DNA of 8,282 nucleotides from Clostridium sp. CAG:921 (GTDB lineage: Bacteria > Bacillota > Clostridia > TANB77 > CAG-465): positions 1-8,282 of the forward strand of contig HF991952.1 in assembly GCA_000433135.1 (NCBI GenBank). Reading direction: 5' to 3'. The notes under the pieces are model-generated. The model ran no database searches. It was given only the letters and a program-made list of their open reading frames with translations, and was not told where the DNA came from. Numbering within the stretch: position 1 is the first letter of the stretch; every line of letters begins with the position of its first letter. Shown piece after piece: positions 1-5,635 of the stretch. The position numbers and the translations under genes are program-made.

Positions 1-16
1 CCCGTCTCCCGCTCCA
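1..16 (+). tRNA. tRNA-Gly, 3' end only (truncated by window edge)
   Basis: The first 16 bases fit the 3' end of a tRNA: five bases of the T-stem 3' strand (CCCGT), a seven-base acceptor strand (CTCCCGC), a T discriminator and an encoded CCA. The implied 5' acceptor strand GCGGGAG is typical of clostridial tRNA-Gly, and a Gly-Cys pair is a common order in this group. The anticodon is outside the window, so the identity is inferred from the acceptor end alone. Confidence 0.75.
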
Positions 17-36
17 TTTTATATTATTTATATTTT

Positions 37-67
37 TTGTCATAAAAATTCATTTGACTAATATAAT
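37..67 (+). promoter_or_regulatory. possible promoter of tRNA-Cys
   Basis: A perfect TATAAT (62-67) lies 20 bases before the tRNA-Cys 5' end. TTGTCA (37-42, five of six matches to the -35 consensus) sits upstream, but the 19-base spacer is longer than ideal. The tRNA could equally be co-transcribed with the tRNA-Gly ending at 16. A second -35-like TTGACT (54-59) has no well-placed -10. Confidence 0.3.
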
Positions 68-87
68 ATATTAAGAGAATGATATAT

Positions 88-161
88 GGCGCTATAGCCA
101 AGTGGTAAGGCACGAGTCTGCAAAACTCTGATCCCCGGTTCAAATCCGGGTGGCGCCTCCA
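88..161 (+). tRNA. tRNA-Cys (anticodon GCA)
   Basis: A complete cloverleaf can be folded by hand. The acceptor GGCGCTA (88-94) pairs with TGGCGCC (151-157). The D-stem is GCC (97-99) with GGC (109-111). The anticodon loop CTGCAAA (118-124) carries GCA at 120-122. The T-stem CCCGG/CCGGG (134-138, 146-150) closes the loop TTCAAAT. The discriminator T and the CCA end (159-161) are genomically encoded. The outermost anticodon-stem pair (C113, T129) is a C-U mismatch, leaving four good pairs there. It would read UGC and UGU codons. Confidence 0.97.
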
Positions 162-208
162 ATGATGAATTTGTTTTAAACGTTTAAAGAAATTCTAATT
201 ATGTAAGA

Positions 209-239
209 ACAATCAGATTAATTCTGGTTGTCTTTTTTT
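209..239 (+). terminator. intrinsic terminator after tRNA-Cys
   Basis: A nine-pair stem, ACAATCAGA (209-217) with TCTGGTTGT (223-231), includes one G-T wobble and closes a five-base loop. It is followed by a C and seven Ts (233-239). It ends the tRNA transcript. From 240 to about 375 I see only AT-rich sequence with no gene. Confidence 0.85.
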
Positions 240-377
240 ATTTAAACTACGACATAGTGTGAACTTTTTACATAATTTAATTAAACTTATTAGAAATGTC
301 ATACGTTAAGTCACTTTGAAAATTTATATAAATTGGCATACATTTTATACATTTTTTATTAATAAAAAACAAATTAA

Positions 378-406
378 TAGATATATACTAAAAAATGTGA
401 TATAAT
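378..406 (+). promoter_or_regulatory. extended -10 promoter of the kinase/peptidase pair
   Basis: A perfect TATAAT (401-406) is preceded by TGA, giving the extended -10 form TGnTATAAT. A weak -35, TAGATA (378-383, four of six matches), lies 17 bases upstream. The predicted transcription start, near 413, leaves a leader of only about 15 bases. The ribosome site GAAAGG is at 418-423. No operator or riboswitch is apparent. Confidence 0.6.
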
Positions 407-428
407 AATCATATATTGAAAGGTGTGT

Positions 429-1226
429 ATGTATCTAGTGAACGAAAAATTAAAAAATATAAAGTATGATGAAAATATGCCTGTAAATAGAAAAAATAAA
501 ACTTTTTTTTCAGCTGCAAAAAATGCAATAAATGGAATAATTCATGCTTTTAAGACGGAAAGAAATTTAAGAATTGATTATATAATTGGGGTATTAGTTT
601 TCGCATTTAGTCTTTTTTTTGACTTTACTAAAACTGAGTATATATGTTTAATCCTTACTATAGGTTTTGTTATATTTGCAGAAATGATAAATTCAACAGT
701 AGAGTATATTGTCGATTTGATAACAGAAGAGTATAATTTAAAAGCAAAAGCAGCAAAGGATATAGCTGCTGGGGCAGTGTTAGTATCTAGTGGAATAGCT
801 GTTATAGTAGCGTATTTTTTGTTTTATGATAAAATAAGTCAAGCGTCTACTAAACTTTTGACAGCAGTTCTAAGTTCTAAGATACATATTCTGTTTACAA
901 TACTTTTTGCTCTTGTCATATTAACAGTGATATTAAAAGGAGTGTTTTCTAAGACTAGAAATTATGTAAAATCATTTCCAAGTGCTAGAGTGTCGCTTAG
1001 CTTTGCACTTTCAACTTATCTTTTTGTAATAACTAAAAGTTTTGTGGTTGGTGGAGTTGCATTCTTTCTTAGCCTTTTAGTATCTTCGATGAAACATGAA
1101 AATGATAAGGCAAGTTTTTTACATATATTATTTAGTGCAATGCTTGGAATATTGATTGTCTTAATTGTATATCAATTAACATTTTTTAAGCCTATATTTG
1201 AAAATATAAGGATAAACTTATGGTAG
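429..1226 (+). CDS. dgkA: DgkA-family lipid kinase (undecaprenol/diacylglycerol kinase) fused to a degenerate PAP2 domain
   Basis: This is an integral membrane protein of 265 residues. Residues ~25-135 form a DgkA domain of the type that phosphorylates undecaprenol in Gram-positives, recycling the cell-wall lipid carrier. The core signature EMINSTVEYIVD (E85, N88, E92, D96) and the KAKAAKDIAAGAVL stretch (~105-118) are present, and E44 matches the N-terminal metal-site glutamate. Residues ~150-255 add hydrophobic segments resembling PAP2 phosphatase, but the key motifs are damaged: the usual PSGH reads PSAR (184-187), and the SR-H-D motif keeps only a possible H232. The fused half is therefore probably inactive. 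ATG at 429 is preferred over GTG at 423 because the ribosome site GAAAGG ends at 423, five bases before it. The gene overlaps the next one by 7 bases, so the two are likely translationally coupled. Confidence 0.85.
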   Translation: MYLVNEKLKNIKYDENMPVNRKNKTFFSAAKNAINGIIHAFKTERNLRIDYIIGVLVFAFSLFFDFTKTEYICLILTIGFVIFAEMINSTVEYIVDLITEEYNLKAKAAKDIAAGAVLVSSGIAVIVAYFLFYDKISQASTKLLTAVLSSKIHILFTILFALVILTVILKGVFSKTRNYVKSFPSARVSLSFALSTYLFVITKSFVVGGVAFFLSLLVSSMKHENDKASFLHILFSAMLGILIVLIVYQLTFFKPIFENIRINLW

Positions 1227-1951
1227 TAAATAAGTTTTATGTTACGATAGATGGCAAAAATGTTCTTGTAAATATTAAAAGCAATAGTATGTCTAAAAAT
1301 ATCACAGTAAGATATTTAGAGACTAAAATTGTTATAATAAAACCGACAAGAATGTCAAATACAGCTTTAAAAAGGGTATTAGAAGATAATAAGACAAAGA
1401 TAGTAGAAGAATATATTGCTAATTTAAGAAAGTGTTCTAATAAAATTGGAAAATTAAATACTATTTTTTATGATGGTAAAGAATACATATTAAAAATTCT
1501 TAAACAAGATGAAAATAGATTAAATGTGACAGTTAGACTAGATGAAAAATCTTTGCTAATATTTGTGCCAATTAAAAATTGGGATGAAAAGAAAAGTGTT
1601 GCTATATATGCTTTAGATGAATTCTTTAGGGAAAATACTAAAAAGATGCTAAGGACAGAACTTGTAAATTGGAGTAAAGTTACTAATATTAGTTATAATA
1701 AAGTTAGTGTAAAAAGAGCAAAAACAAGATGGGGAAGTTGCGTTAAAAATACAAGAAAACTTAACTTTAATTTAAAGCTTTCTATGATGCCACAATATGT
1801 TAGAAGTAGCATAATAGTACATGAACTTTGTCATATAATAGAAGCAAATCATAGCGCTAACTTTTGGAAGCTTGTTTATAGCTATATACCAAATTATGAT
1901 GAGTGCAAAAAATGGCTAAAAGATAATTTTGAAAAATTAAGCTATGATTAG
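1220..1951 (+). CDS. YgjP-type (DUF45) zinc metallopeptidase
   Basis: This 243-residue protein belongs to the YgjP/WLM metallopeptidase family. Its C-terminal half has the family hallmarks in order: RWGSC (170-174), the zinc-binding HELCH (201-205) and NHSANFW (210-216), where H211 is the probable third zinc ligand and E202 the catalytic base. The N-terminal ~100 residues match the family's beta-rich leader. No signal peptide or membrane segment is visible, so it should be cytosolic. The substrate of the family is not established, although some members sit beside restriction or DNA-repair genes. The start ATG lies inside the end of the kinase gene with AAGGAT six bases upstream, so it is the second gene of a two-gene operon. 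All catalytic residues look intact. Confidence 0.88.
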   Translation: MVVNKFYVTIDGKNVLVNIKSNSMSKNITVRYLETKIVIIKPTRMSNTALKRVLEDNKTKIVEEYIANLRKCSNKIGKLNTIFYDGKEYILKILKQDENRLNVTVRLDEKSLLIFVPIKNWDEKKSVAIYALDEFFRENTKKMLRTELVNWSKVTNISYNKVSVKRAKTRWGSCVKNTRKLNFNLKLSMMPQYVRSSIIVHELCHIIEANHSANFWKLVYSYIPNYDECKKWLKDNFEKLSYD

Positions 1952-1991
1952 AAATATTTATTTGTAGTAATTATATATATCATTAAATTTA

Positions 1992-2032
1992 AAATTAAGA
2001 AGGATTTATATTATTAAACCCTTCTTTAATTT
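1992..2032. terminator. hairpin between convergent genes, probable bidirectional terminator
   Basis: The left arm AATTAAGAAGG (1993-2003) pairs with CCTTCTTTAATT (2020-2031), with one bulged T at 2025 and a 16-base AT-rich loop. It sits between the end of the peptidase gene (1951) and the end of the spoIVA remnant (2034, minus strand). The T-tracts on both sides are interrupted, so termination strength is uncertain. Confidence 0.5.
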
Positions 2033-2033
2033 G

Positions 2034-2309
2034 TTATAATATTATGCAAATTAGTCCACCACTTCCTTCATTTATTATTTTTTGCAGTGTTTCTTGTAAT
2101 TTCATTTGAGCCTCATCTGGCATCCTGTATAATTTGTTGTGAAGACCTTCATTTACAAGTTCATGAAGCGATTTTCCAAAAATATTTGATTGCCAAATCT
2201 TTTTAGGATCATTTTCAAATTCTGAAAGAAGATATTTTATTAAATCTTCTGATTGTTTTTCACTTCCAACAATTGGAGATACTTCAGTTTCTATATCTGC
2301 TCTTATCAT
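2034..2309 (-). pseudogene. spoIVA: C-terminal remnant of stage IV sporulation protein A (SpoIVA)
   Basis: The 91-residue frame matches the C-terminal end of SpoIVA, the ATPase that polymerises into the spore-coat basement layer. Recognisable family stretches are SPIVGSEKQSEDLIKYLL near the start, KIWQSNIFGKSLHELV in the middle, and the conserved ending RIINEGSGGLI-like (here KIINEGSGGLICIIL). Full SpoIVA is about 490 residues, so the ATPase domain and roughly four fifths of the protein are missing. Reading further upstream in frame, similarity seems to begin around IHM (codons at ~2307-2315) and is lost beyond about 2321, where another gene fragment starts. No ribosome site precedes the first ATG. 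I regard it as a non-functional relic rather than a small gene. The intact spoIVA, if present, must lie elsewhere. Confidence 0.85.
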
Positions 2310-2313
2310 ATGT

Positions 2314-2439
2314 ATGACAGGCTCTAAACAGACACATATATTTAAAAGGAAAAGTGGAAAGCTTGTGACTGGAAGAGTGCATGGGACAACTGAAATAAAG
2401 TATGATATAGATTTTGGGATAGATGATATGGAATTTTAG
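2314..2439 (+). pseudogene. 3' end of an unidentified gene (41 codons to stop)
   Basis: The frame runs from MTGSKQTHIFKRK through KLVTGRVHGTTEIKYD to the end GIDDMEF. It has protein-like composition with several glycines and alternating charged and beta-type residues. It is followed 26 bases later by a strong terminator, as expected for a genuine gene end. The first ATG at 2314 has no ribosome site, and the frame abuts the broken end of the spoIVA remnant, so I read it as the tail of a gene whose front was lost in a rearrangement. I do not recognise the family. A short intact gene is possible but less likely. Confidence 0.45.
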
Positions 2440-2465
2440 AAAATTTTAAAATTTAGAATTTTAGA

Positions 2466-2502
2466 AATAAGTTTTAGATTTATAGTCTAAGGCTTATTTT
2501 TT
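2466..2502 (+). terminator. strong intrinsic terminator
   Basis: A continuous 13-pair stem, AATAAG-TTTTAGA (2466-2478) with TCTAAGG-CTTATT (2486-2498), uses two G-T wobbles and a seven-base loop. A run of Ts extends to 2502. It terminates the plus-strand transcript whose coding tail ends at 2439, which supports that tail being a real gene end. It also insulates metK from upstream reading. Confidence 0.85.
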
Positions 2503-2598
2503 ATATATGAAATTATTTATAACAAAGTTATTAAAATTAAAACTGAAAAAATTAATATAAATATGGATTCGAGTAATTTATTATTTTTTAAATTTAAA

Positions 2599-2622
2599 CG
2601 CCACAAAATCGATTTTGGGGCG
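2599..2622. other. GC-tipped palindromic hairpin upstream of metK
   Basis: CGCC (2599-2602) and GGCG (2619-2622) flank a perfect 14-base palindrome CAAAATCGATTTTG (2604-2617), with a single A-G mismatch between them. It stands out in otherwise AT-rich intergenic sequence. No T-run follows, so it is not a terminator. It could be an operator for a dimeric repressor or an RNA hairpin in the metK leader. The rest of 2503-2697 holds no gene, no convincing promoter and no recognisable SAM riboswitch. Confidence 0.45.
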
Positions 2623-2697
2623 AGAAAGTAGGGAGTAAATGTTTAGATAAAAATAATAATCTATATGAAAAATAAGAAAGGAGAGATTTGTAAAAAT

Positions 2698-3816
2698 ATG
2701 AAAAAATACAAACATTATTATTTAACAAGTGAAAGTGTTACAGAAGGACATCCTGATAAAGTAGCTGATTTAATATCAGATGCAATATTGGATGAATGCT
2801 TAAAACAAGACAAAGAATCAAGAGTAGCAGTTGAAACTCTTATATCAAAAGATAAAGTAGTTGTTGCAGGACAAATAACATCAAATGCAACAATTGATAT
2901 AGAAAAAATAGTAAGAGAAAAATTAAAAGAAGTAGGTTATACAGATTCAAAAATAAATATGGATTATAAAACTTGCGATGTAGAAATAAACATTACAAAA
3001 CAAAGTAATGATATAGCAATGGGAGTTGATTATGGAGGAGCAGGTGATCAAGGAATTATGTTTGGTTATGCTACAGATGAATCAGAAGATTATATGCCAT
3101 ATCCAATAAGCATTGCAAATAGACTTGCAAAAAAATTAGCTGAAGTTAGAAAAAATGGAGAAATTCCATATTTAAAATCAGATGGAAAAGTTCAAGTAAC
3201 AGTTGAATATGTTAATGATGAGCCATTCAGAATTGATACGATATTAGTATCAACACAACATTCAGAAAATGTGGATATTGAAATTTTACAAAAGGATATA
3301 TTTAAAAAAGTAATAATGCCAATAGTAAAAGAAGATATGATCGATGTAGAAACAAAATTCTATATTAATCCAACAGGAAGATTTGTTTTGGGAGGAGCTA
3401 TTGCTGATACAGGGTTAACAGGAAGAAAAATAATGGTAGATACTTATGGAGGGTTAGCACATCATGGAGGTGGAGCTTTTTCTGGTAAAGATGGAACAAA
3501 AGTGGACAGGTCAGCATCATATATGTTAAGACATATTGCTAAAAATGTTGTTGCTAATGGACTGGCAAGAAAATGTGAAATACAACTTTCTTATGCAATA
3601 GGAGTAAGAGAGCCAATATCAATTTATATAAATTGCTTTAATACAAATAGAGTACCAGAATGGTTAATAATAAAATTAATAAGGTCAAAATTTGATTTAA
3701 CTCCACAAGGTATAATTGAATATTTGAAATTAAAAGAGCCAATATTTTCTAAAACTACAAACTATGGTCATTTTGGTAGAGAAGGTTTTGCATGGGAAGA
3801 ATTTGTGCAAATGTAA
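2698..3816 (+). CDS. metK: S-adenosylmethionine synthetase (methionine adenosyltransferase)
   Basis: This cytosolic enzyme makes S-adenosylmethionine from methionine and ATP. Both family signatures are present: GAGDQGIMFGY (114-124) and GGAFSGKD (258-265). Active-site residues look complete: HPDK (18-21), E46, D105, K164, R243-K244 in TGRKI, K264, K268 and D270. The C-terminus has the expected NYGHFGR. At 372 residues it is short for the family (about 380-400). The loop before GAGDQG is trimmed, and usually conserved positions differ: GGPxGD reads GGAIAD, RHGGGAF reads HHGGGAF, and DxKSQ reads DGKVQ. Start choice: ATG 2698 matches the family N-terminus (SESVTEGHPDK). The ribosome site AAAGGAG (2677-2683) is 14 bases away, which is long. 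An in-frame ATG at 2665 would place that site inside the gene. It is flanked by gene fragments on one side and mobilisation genes on the other. Confidence 0.96.
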   Translation: MKKYKHYYLTSESVTEGHPDKVADLISDAILDECLKQDKESRVAVETLISKDKVVVAGQITSNATIDIEKIVREKLKEVGYTDSKINMDYKTCDVEINITKQSNDIAMGVDYGGAGDQGIMFGYATDESEDYMPYPISIANRLAKKLAEVRKNGEIPYLKSDGKVQVTVEYVNDEPFRIDTILVSTQHSENVDIEILQKDIFKKVIMPIVKEDMIDVETKFYINPTGRFVLGGAIADTGLTGRKIMVDTYGGLAHHGGGAFSGKDGTKVDRSASYMLRHIAKNVVANGLARKCEIQLSYAIGVREPISIYINCFNTNRVPEWLIIKLIRSKFDLTPQGIIEYLKLKEPIFSKTTNYGHFGREGFAWEEFVQM

Positions 3817-3830
3817 TAAAAAGTTAAATA

Positions 3831-3895
3831 AGACTTGTATAAAGTGAGTGTAAGAGTTAAGATACAACACAAACTTTATATAAGCTCTTTTTTTT
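3831..3895 (+). terminator. metK terminator with long loop
   Basis: CTTGTATAAAGT (3834-3845) pairs with ACTTTATATAAG (3873-3884) as 12 pairs including one G-T wobble. Three more pairs (AGA with TCT) can form across one bulged C. Eight Ts follow (3888-3895). The 27-base loop is unusually large and can form a small inner GTGT/ACAC helix. It separates metK from the downstream cluster. No clear promoter for that cluster is visible between it and 3901, so leaky read-through is possible. Confidence 0.8.
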
Positions 3896-3914
3896 ATAAA
3901 AAGGAGGAATTAAA

Positions 3915-4058
3915 GTGTATATTTTAATACTAATAGGTGTAGCAATGCTAAGTTCTTTTTTTACATTGTTACTACATTGTTGTTTAATCGTAGGAAAGGA
4001 AAGTGATAAAAGATGGGAGGAAGAAGTGATTACGAAGAAAGAAGAAAAAGAAGAATAG
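3915..4058 (+). CDS. small single-pass membrane protein, 47 aa, unknown function
   Basis: A GTG start at 3915 has the best ribosome site of the region, AAGGAGG at 3901-3907 with a seven-base spacer. Residues ~2-27 form one hydrophobic membrane helix (YILILIGVAMLSSFFTLLLH), with CC at 22-23. It is followed by a short, strongly charged cytoplasmic tail ending in KKEEKEE. There is no known domain. Its last 46 bases overlap the start of the DUF3560 gene in another frame, so the two are likely coupled and it appears to open the accessory cluster. The tail is acidic but lacks the FE ending shared by its neighbours. Confidence rests on the ribosome site and the clean helix. Confidence 0.6.
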   Translation: MYILILIGVAMLSSFFTLLLHCCLIVGKESDKRWEEEVITKKEEKEE

Positions 4059-4729
4059 AAAGGTATAAGGAATTATCTCTAAAAGCACAAGAAAGATCTA
4101 GCCAATATAGTAATTCAAATGCTAATAGAATACTACAAATTGCACCTGGGCAACCAATATTGGTAGGACATCATTCTGAAAAAAGACATAGAAGATTAAT
4201 CAAAAAGGCACAAGATGATATTAGGAAATCAATAGAAGAAGATAATAAAAGTAACTTTTATAAGGAAAGGGCAGAAAATGCTGAAAATAGTAAAGTAATT
4301 TATAGTGATGATCCACAAGCAATAATTAAACTAAAAGAAAAATTGGAAAGATTGGAAAATGAAAAAGCAAGTATAAAAGCAAGAGAACATAGTACATGGG
4401 AACTTACTAATATAGGAGCGACAATAAGAGAAACTAAAAAAAGAATAGAAAGACTTGAAAAATTAGAGAATACAGAATTCAAAGAAATTAATTTTGAAAA
4501 TGGAAAAGTTATTCATAATAAAGAAATAAATAGAATTCAATTTTTATTTGACAATATTCCAGATGAAGACACAAGAAAAATATTAAAATCTCATGGATTT
4601 CGTTGGTCTAGATATGAAAAGGCTTGGCAGAGAGTGTTTAATTTGAACTGTATAAGGGCAACAAATATTATAGTAAAAGAAATTGCTGAAAAATCAAAAG
4701 AAAAAGAGGAGGATGAAGAATTTGAATAA
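4013..4729 (+). CDS. DUF3560 family protein of mobile elements
   Basis: This 238-residue cytosolic protein matches the DUF3560 family, which is common on plasmids and conjugative elements and has no established function. Diagnostic stretches in order are SDYEERRKRRIERYKEL near the N-terminus, GQPILVGHHSEKRHRR (46-61), YKERAENAE followed by a conserved SDDP (98-101), a coiled-coil region (~100-155), and the C-terminal IQFLFDNIPDEDTRKILKSHGFRWS...AWQR (175-207). It is shorter than many members because the central insertion is missing. ATG 4013 fits the usual N-terminus of the family. The ribosome-site match GGAAAGGA ends at 4000. The C-terminus EKEEDEEFE is an acidic tail shared with the next genes, and its codons overlap the start of the following gene by 17 bases. 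Confidence 0.85.
   Translation: MGGRSDYEERRKRRIERYKELSLKAQERSSQYSNSNANRILQIAPGQPILVGHHSEKRHRRLIKKAQDDIRKSIEEDNKSNFYKERAENAENSKVIYSDDPQAIIKLKEKLERLENEKASIKAREHSTWELTNIGATIRETKKRIERLEKLENTEFKEINFENGKVIHNKEINRIQFLFDNIPDEDTRKILKSHGFRWSRYEKAWQRVFNLNCIRATNIIVKEIAEKSKEKEEDEEFE
4706..4729 (+). repeat. EEFE-tail repeat, copy 1 (overlapping start module)
   Basis: This 24-base block is identical to 6176-6199. In one frame it encodes EEDEEFE plus stop for the DUF3560 protein. In another it supplies GAGGAGG (4706-4712) directly abutting an ATG (4713), starting the next protein as MKNLN. Confidence 0.85.
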
Positions 4730-4946
4730 GATAGAATTATTAGAAGAAATGTATGAAATGGAAGTACACAATTGGATATGCTATTCAAAAGATTTATCAT
4801 TAACAGAGGCGAAAAAAGGATTTTCAAAGGAATGGGAAGAAAGCAAAGAAAAAATAGGTTTATTACAAGAAATGATAGATGAACAAAAAAGTGAAGAAAA
4901 AGTTAATCATCCAAAAAGTCAAATAAATGAAGAAGAATTTGAGTAA
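4713..4946 (+). CDS. small charged protein, 77 aa, unknown function, EEFE tail
   Basis: I do not recognise a family. The protein begins MKNLNKIELLEEMYEME. It is dominated by E and K with predicted helical, coiled-coil-like segments, and includes HNWICYSKDL near residue 20 and GLLQEMIDEQ near residue 50. There is no membrane segment. ATG 4713 is chosen because AGGAGG immediately precedes it, although zero spacing is unusual and points to re-initiation coupled to termination of the DUF3560 gene at 4729. An in-frame TTG at 4683 has no ribosome site. It ends NEEEFE, the tail shared with both neighbours. The high acidity could suit a DNA-mimic or inhibitor role, but that is a guess. Confidence 0.7.
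   Translation: MKNLNKIELLEEMYEMEVHNWICYSKDLSLTEAKKGFSKEWEESKEKIGLLQEMIDEQKSEEKVNHPKSQINEEEFE
4926..4946 (+). repeat. EEFE-tail repeat, copy 2
   Basis: This 21-base segment encodes NEEEFE plus stop at the end of the 77-aa gene. It is identical to copy 3 (5588-5608) except for one third-position change (GAG instead of GAA in the last sense codon). It shares the core GAAGAATTTGARTAA with all four copies. Confidence 0.8.
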
Positions 4947-4969
4947 CACAAGTTAGGAGATGAAGAAAA

Positions 4970-5608
4970 TTGTTAATTGCTAAAATTGATATGGTAAATA
5001 AAAAAGAATATGAAGAATCAGAAATATATAAGGAAATAAAAATTATAATTCCCAGAAGTAGAGAAGAGTTAGAAAAAGATTTTGAATATCTTGGATTAAA
5101 TTATAACAATTATACAATACAAGATACACATATAAAAGAATGTATATTTATGGATAAAGAAGATGAAGATTTTGCTGTTGATATTTCTAGCTATGTTAAT
5201 GATATGATTTGCAAAGCAAATAGATCAGGATATACTACTCCATTTCAAGATATAAAAAAGTTTTACAATATTGTTAAAAATTTTAAGGAATATGATAAAT
5301 ATAAAATACTTGCAATAATGGAAGCAGAAGAGGATAACATTAGAAATATTAAAGATGTTTTAAAATATGCACAAAACATTGAGTGTTTTGATTTAACTGA
5401 AGCATATGATAATCAGGAACTTGGAAGAAGATTAGTGTATGAAGGTGAAATTGACATAGAGGATTTGATGGAATATGCTGATATGGAACAACTTGGTAAA
5501 GAATATGCTGAAGAGAAAAATATGGTAAATACACAATATGGCTATTTAAAACAAGAAAGAGATTTAACTGGATATGTTGAACAGAATAATGAAGAAGAAT
5601 TTGAATAA
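4970..5608 (+). CDS. ardA: ArdA-like antirestriction protein, EEFE tail
   Basis: This 212-residue, very acidic protein resembles ArdA proteins, which mimic bent DNA and block type I restriction enzymes when an element enters a new host. Supporting stretches are the N-terminal IAKI...NKKEYEESEIYKEI...P beta segment, the LGLNYNNYTIQDTH block (~41-54), SGYTTPFQDIKKFYNIV (~86-102), LAIMEAEED (~114-122) followed by a KDVLKYAQNIECF helix, and the C-terminal RLVYEGEIDIEDLMEYADMEQLGKEYAEE region (~154-182). It begins with TTG 4970, with AGGAG at 4955-4959 ten bases upstream. ATG 4991 is the alternative but would cut into the first strand. An ATG at 4960 directly after the ribosome site reads only seven codons. 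It ends EQNNEEEFE. Its place beside mobilisation genes fits an anti-defence role. Confidence 0.78.
   Translation: MLIAKIDMVNKKEYEESEIYKEIKIIIPRSREELEKDFEYLGLNYNNYTIQDTHIKECIFMDKEDEDFAVDISSYVNDMICKANRSGYTTPFQDIKKFYNIVKNFKEYDKYKILAIMEAEEDNIRNIKDVLKYAQNIECFDLTEAYDNQELGRRLVYEGEIDIEDLMEYADMEQLGKEYAEEKNMVNTQYGYLKQERDLTGYVEQNNEEEFE
5588..5608 (+). repeat. EEFE-tail repeat, copy 3
   Basis: This 21-base segment encodes NEEEFE plus stop at the end of the ArdA-like gene and differs from copy 2 at one base. No gene start is embedded here. The next gene begins 27 bases later with its own ribosome site. Confidence 0.8.
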
Positions 5609-5635
5609 GGAATTAAGAAAGGAAAAATTATTATA

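Noticed and set aside
54..87. Promoter built on TTGACT at 54-59
   Set aside because: No acceptable -10 occurs 16-18 bases downstream. The nearest TATAAT is only two bases away and the next AT-rich match runs into the tRNA.
88..161. tRNA-Cys 3' end as the attachment site of the mobile element
   Set aside because: I found no direct repeat of the tRNA 3' sequence elsewhere in the window and no integrase gene beside it, and chromosomal-looking genes follow it. The far end of the element is not in view.
2630..2650. Three-codon leader peptide (ATG TTT AGA TAA) behind AGGGAG before metK
   Set aside because: Such a short frame arises easily by chance, and spacing of the purine tract is poor. There is no supporting attenuation structure.
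2503..2697. SAM riboswitch upstream of metK
   Set aside because: No SAM-I-like conserved core, no matching multi-helix junction and no attenuator directly before the gene. Only one isolated hairpin is visible.
4300..4827. Minus-strand open frames at 4300-4482 and 4591-4827
   Set aside because: They lie opposite clearly homologous plus-strand genes, have low-complexity Ser/Phe/Leu composition typical of antisense of E/K-rich genes, and show no ribosome sites.
4960..4983. Seven-codon frame ATGAAGAAAATTG... right after AGGAG
   Set aside because: It stops almost at once, and its first bases abut the ribosome site. The TTG at 4970 leads into the ArdA-like frame at acceptable spacing, so that start is preferred.
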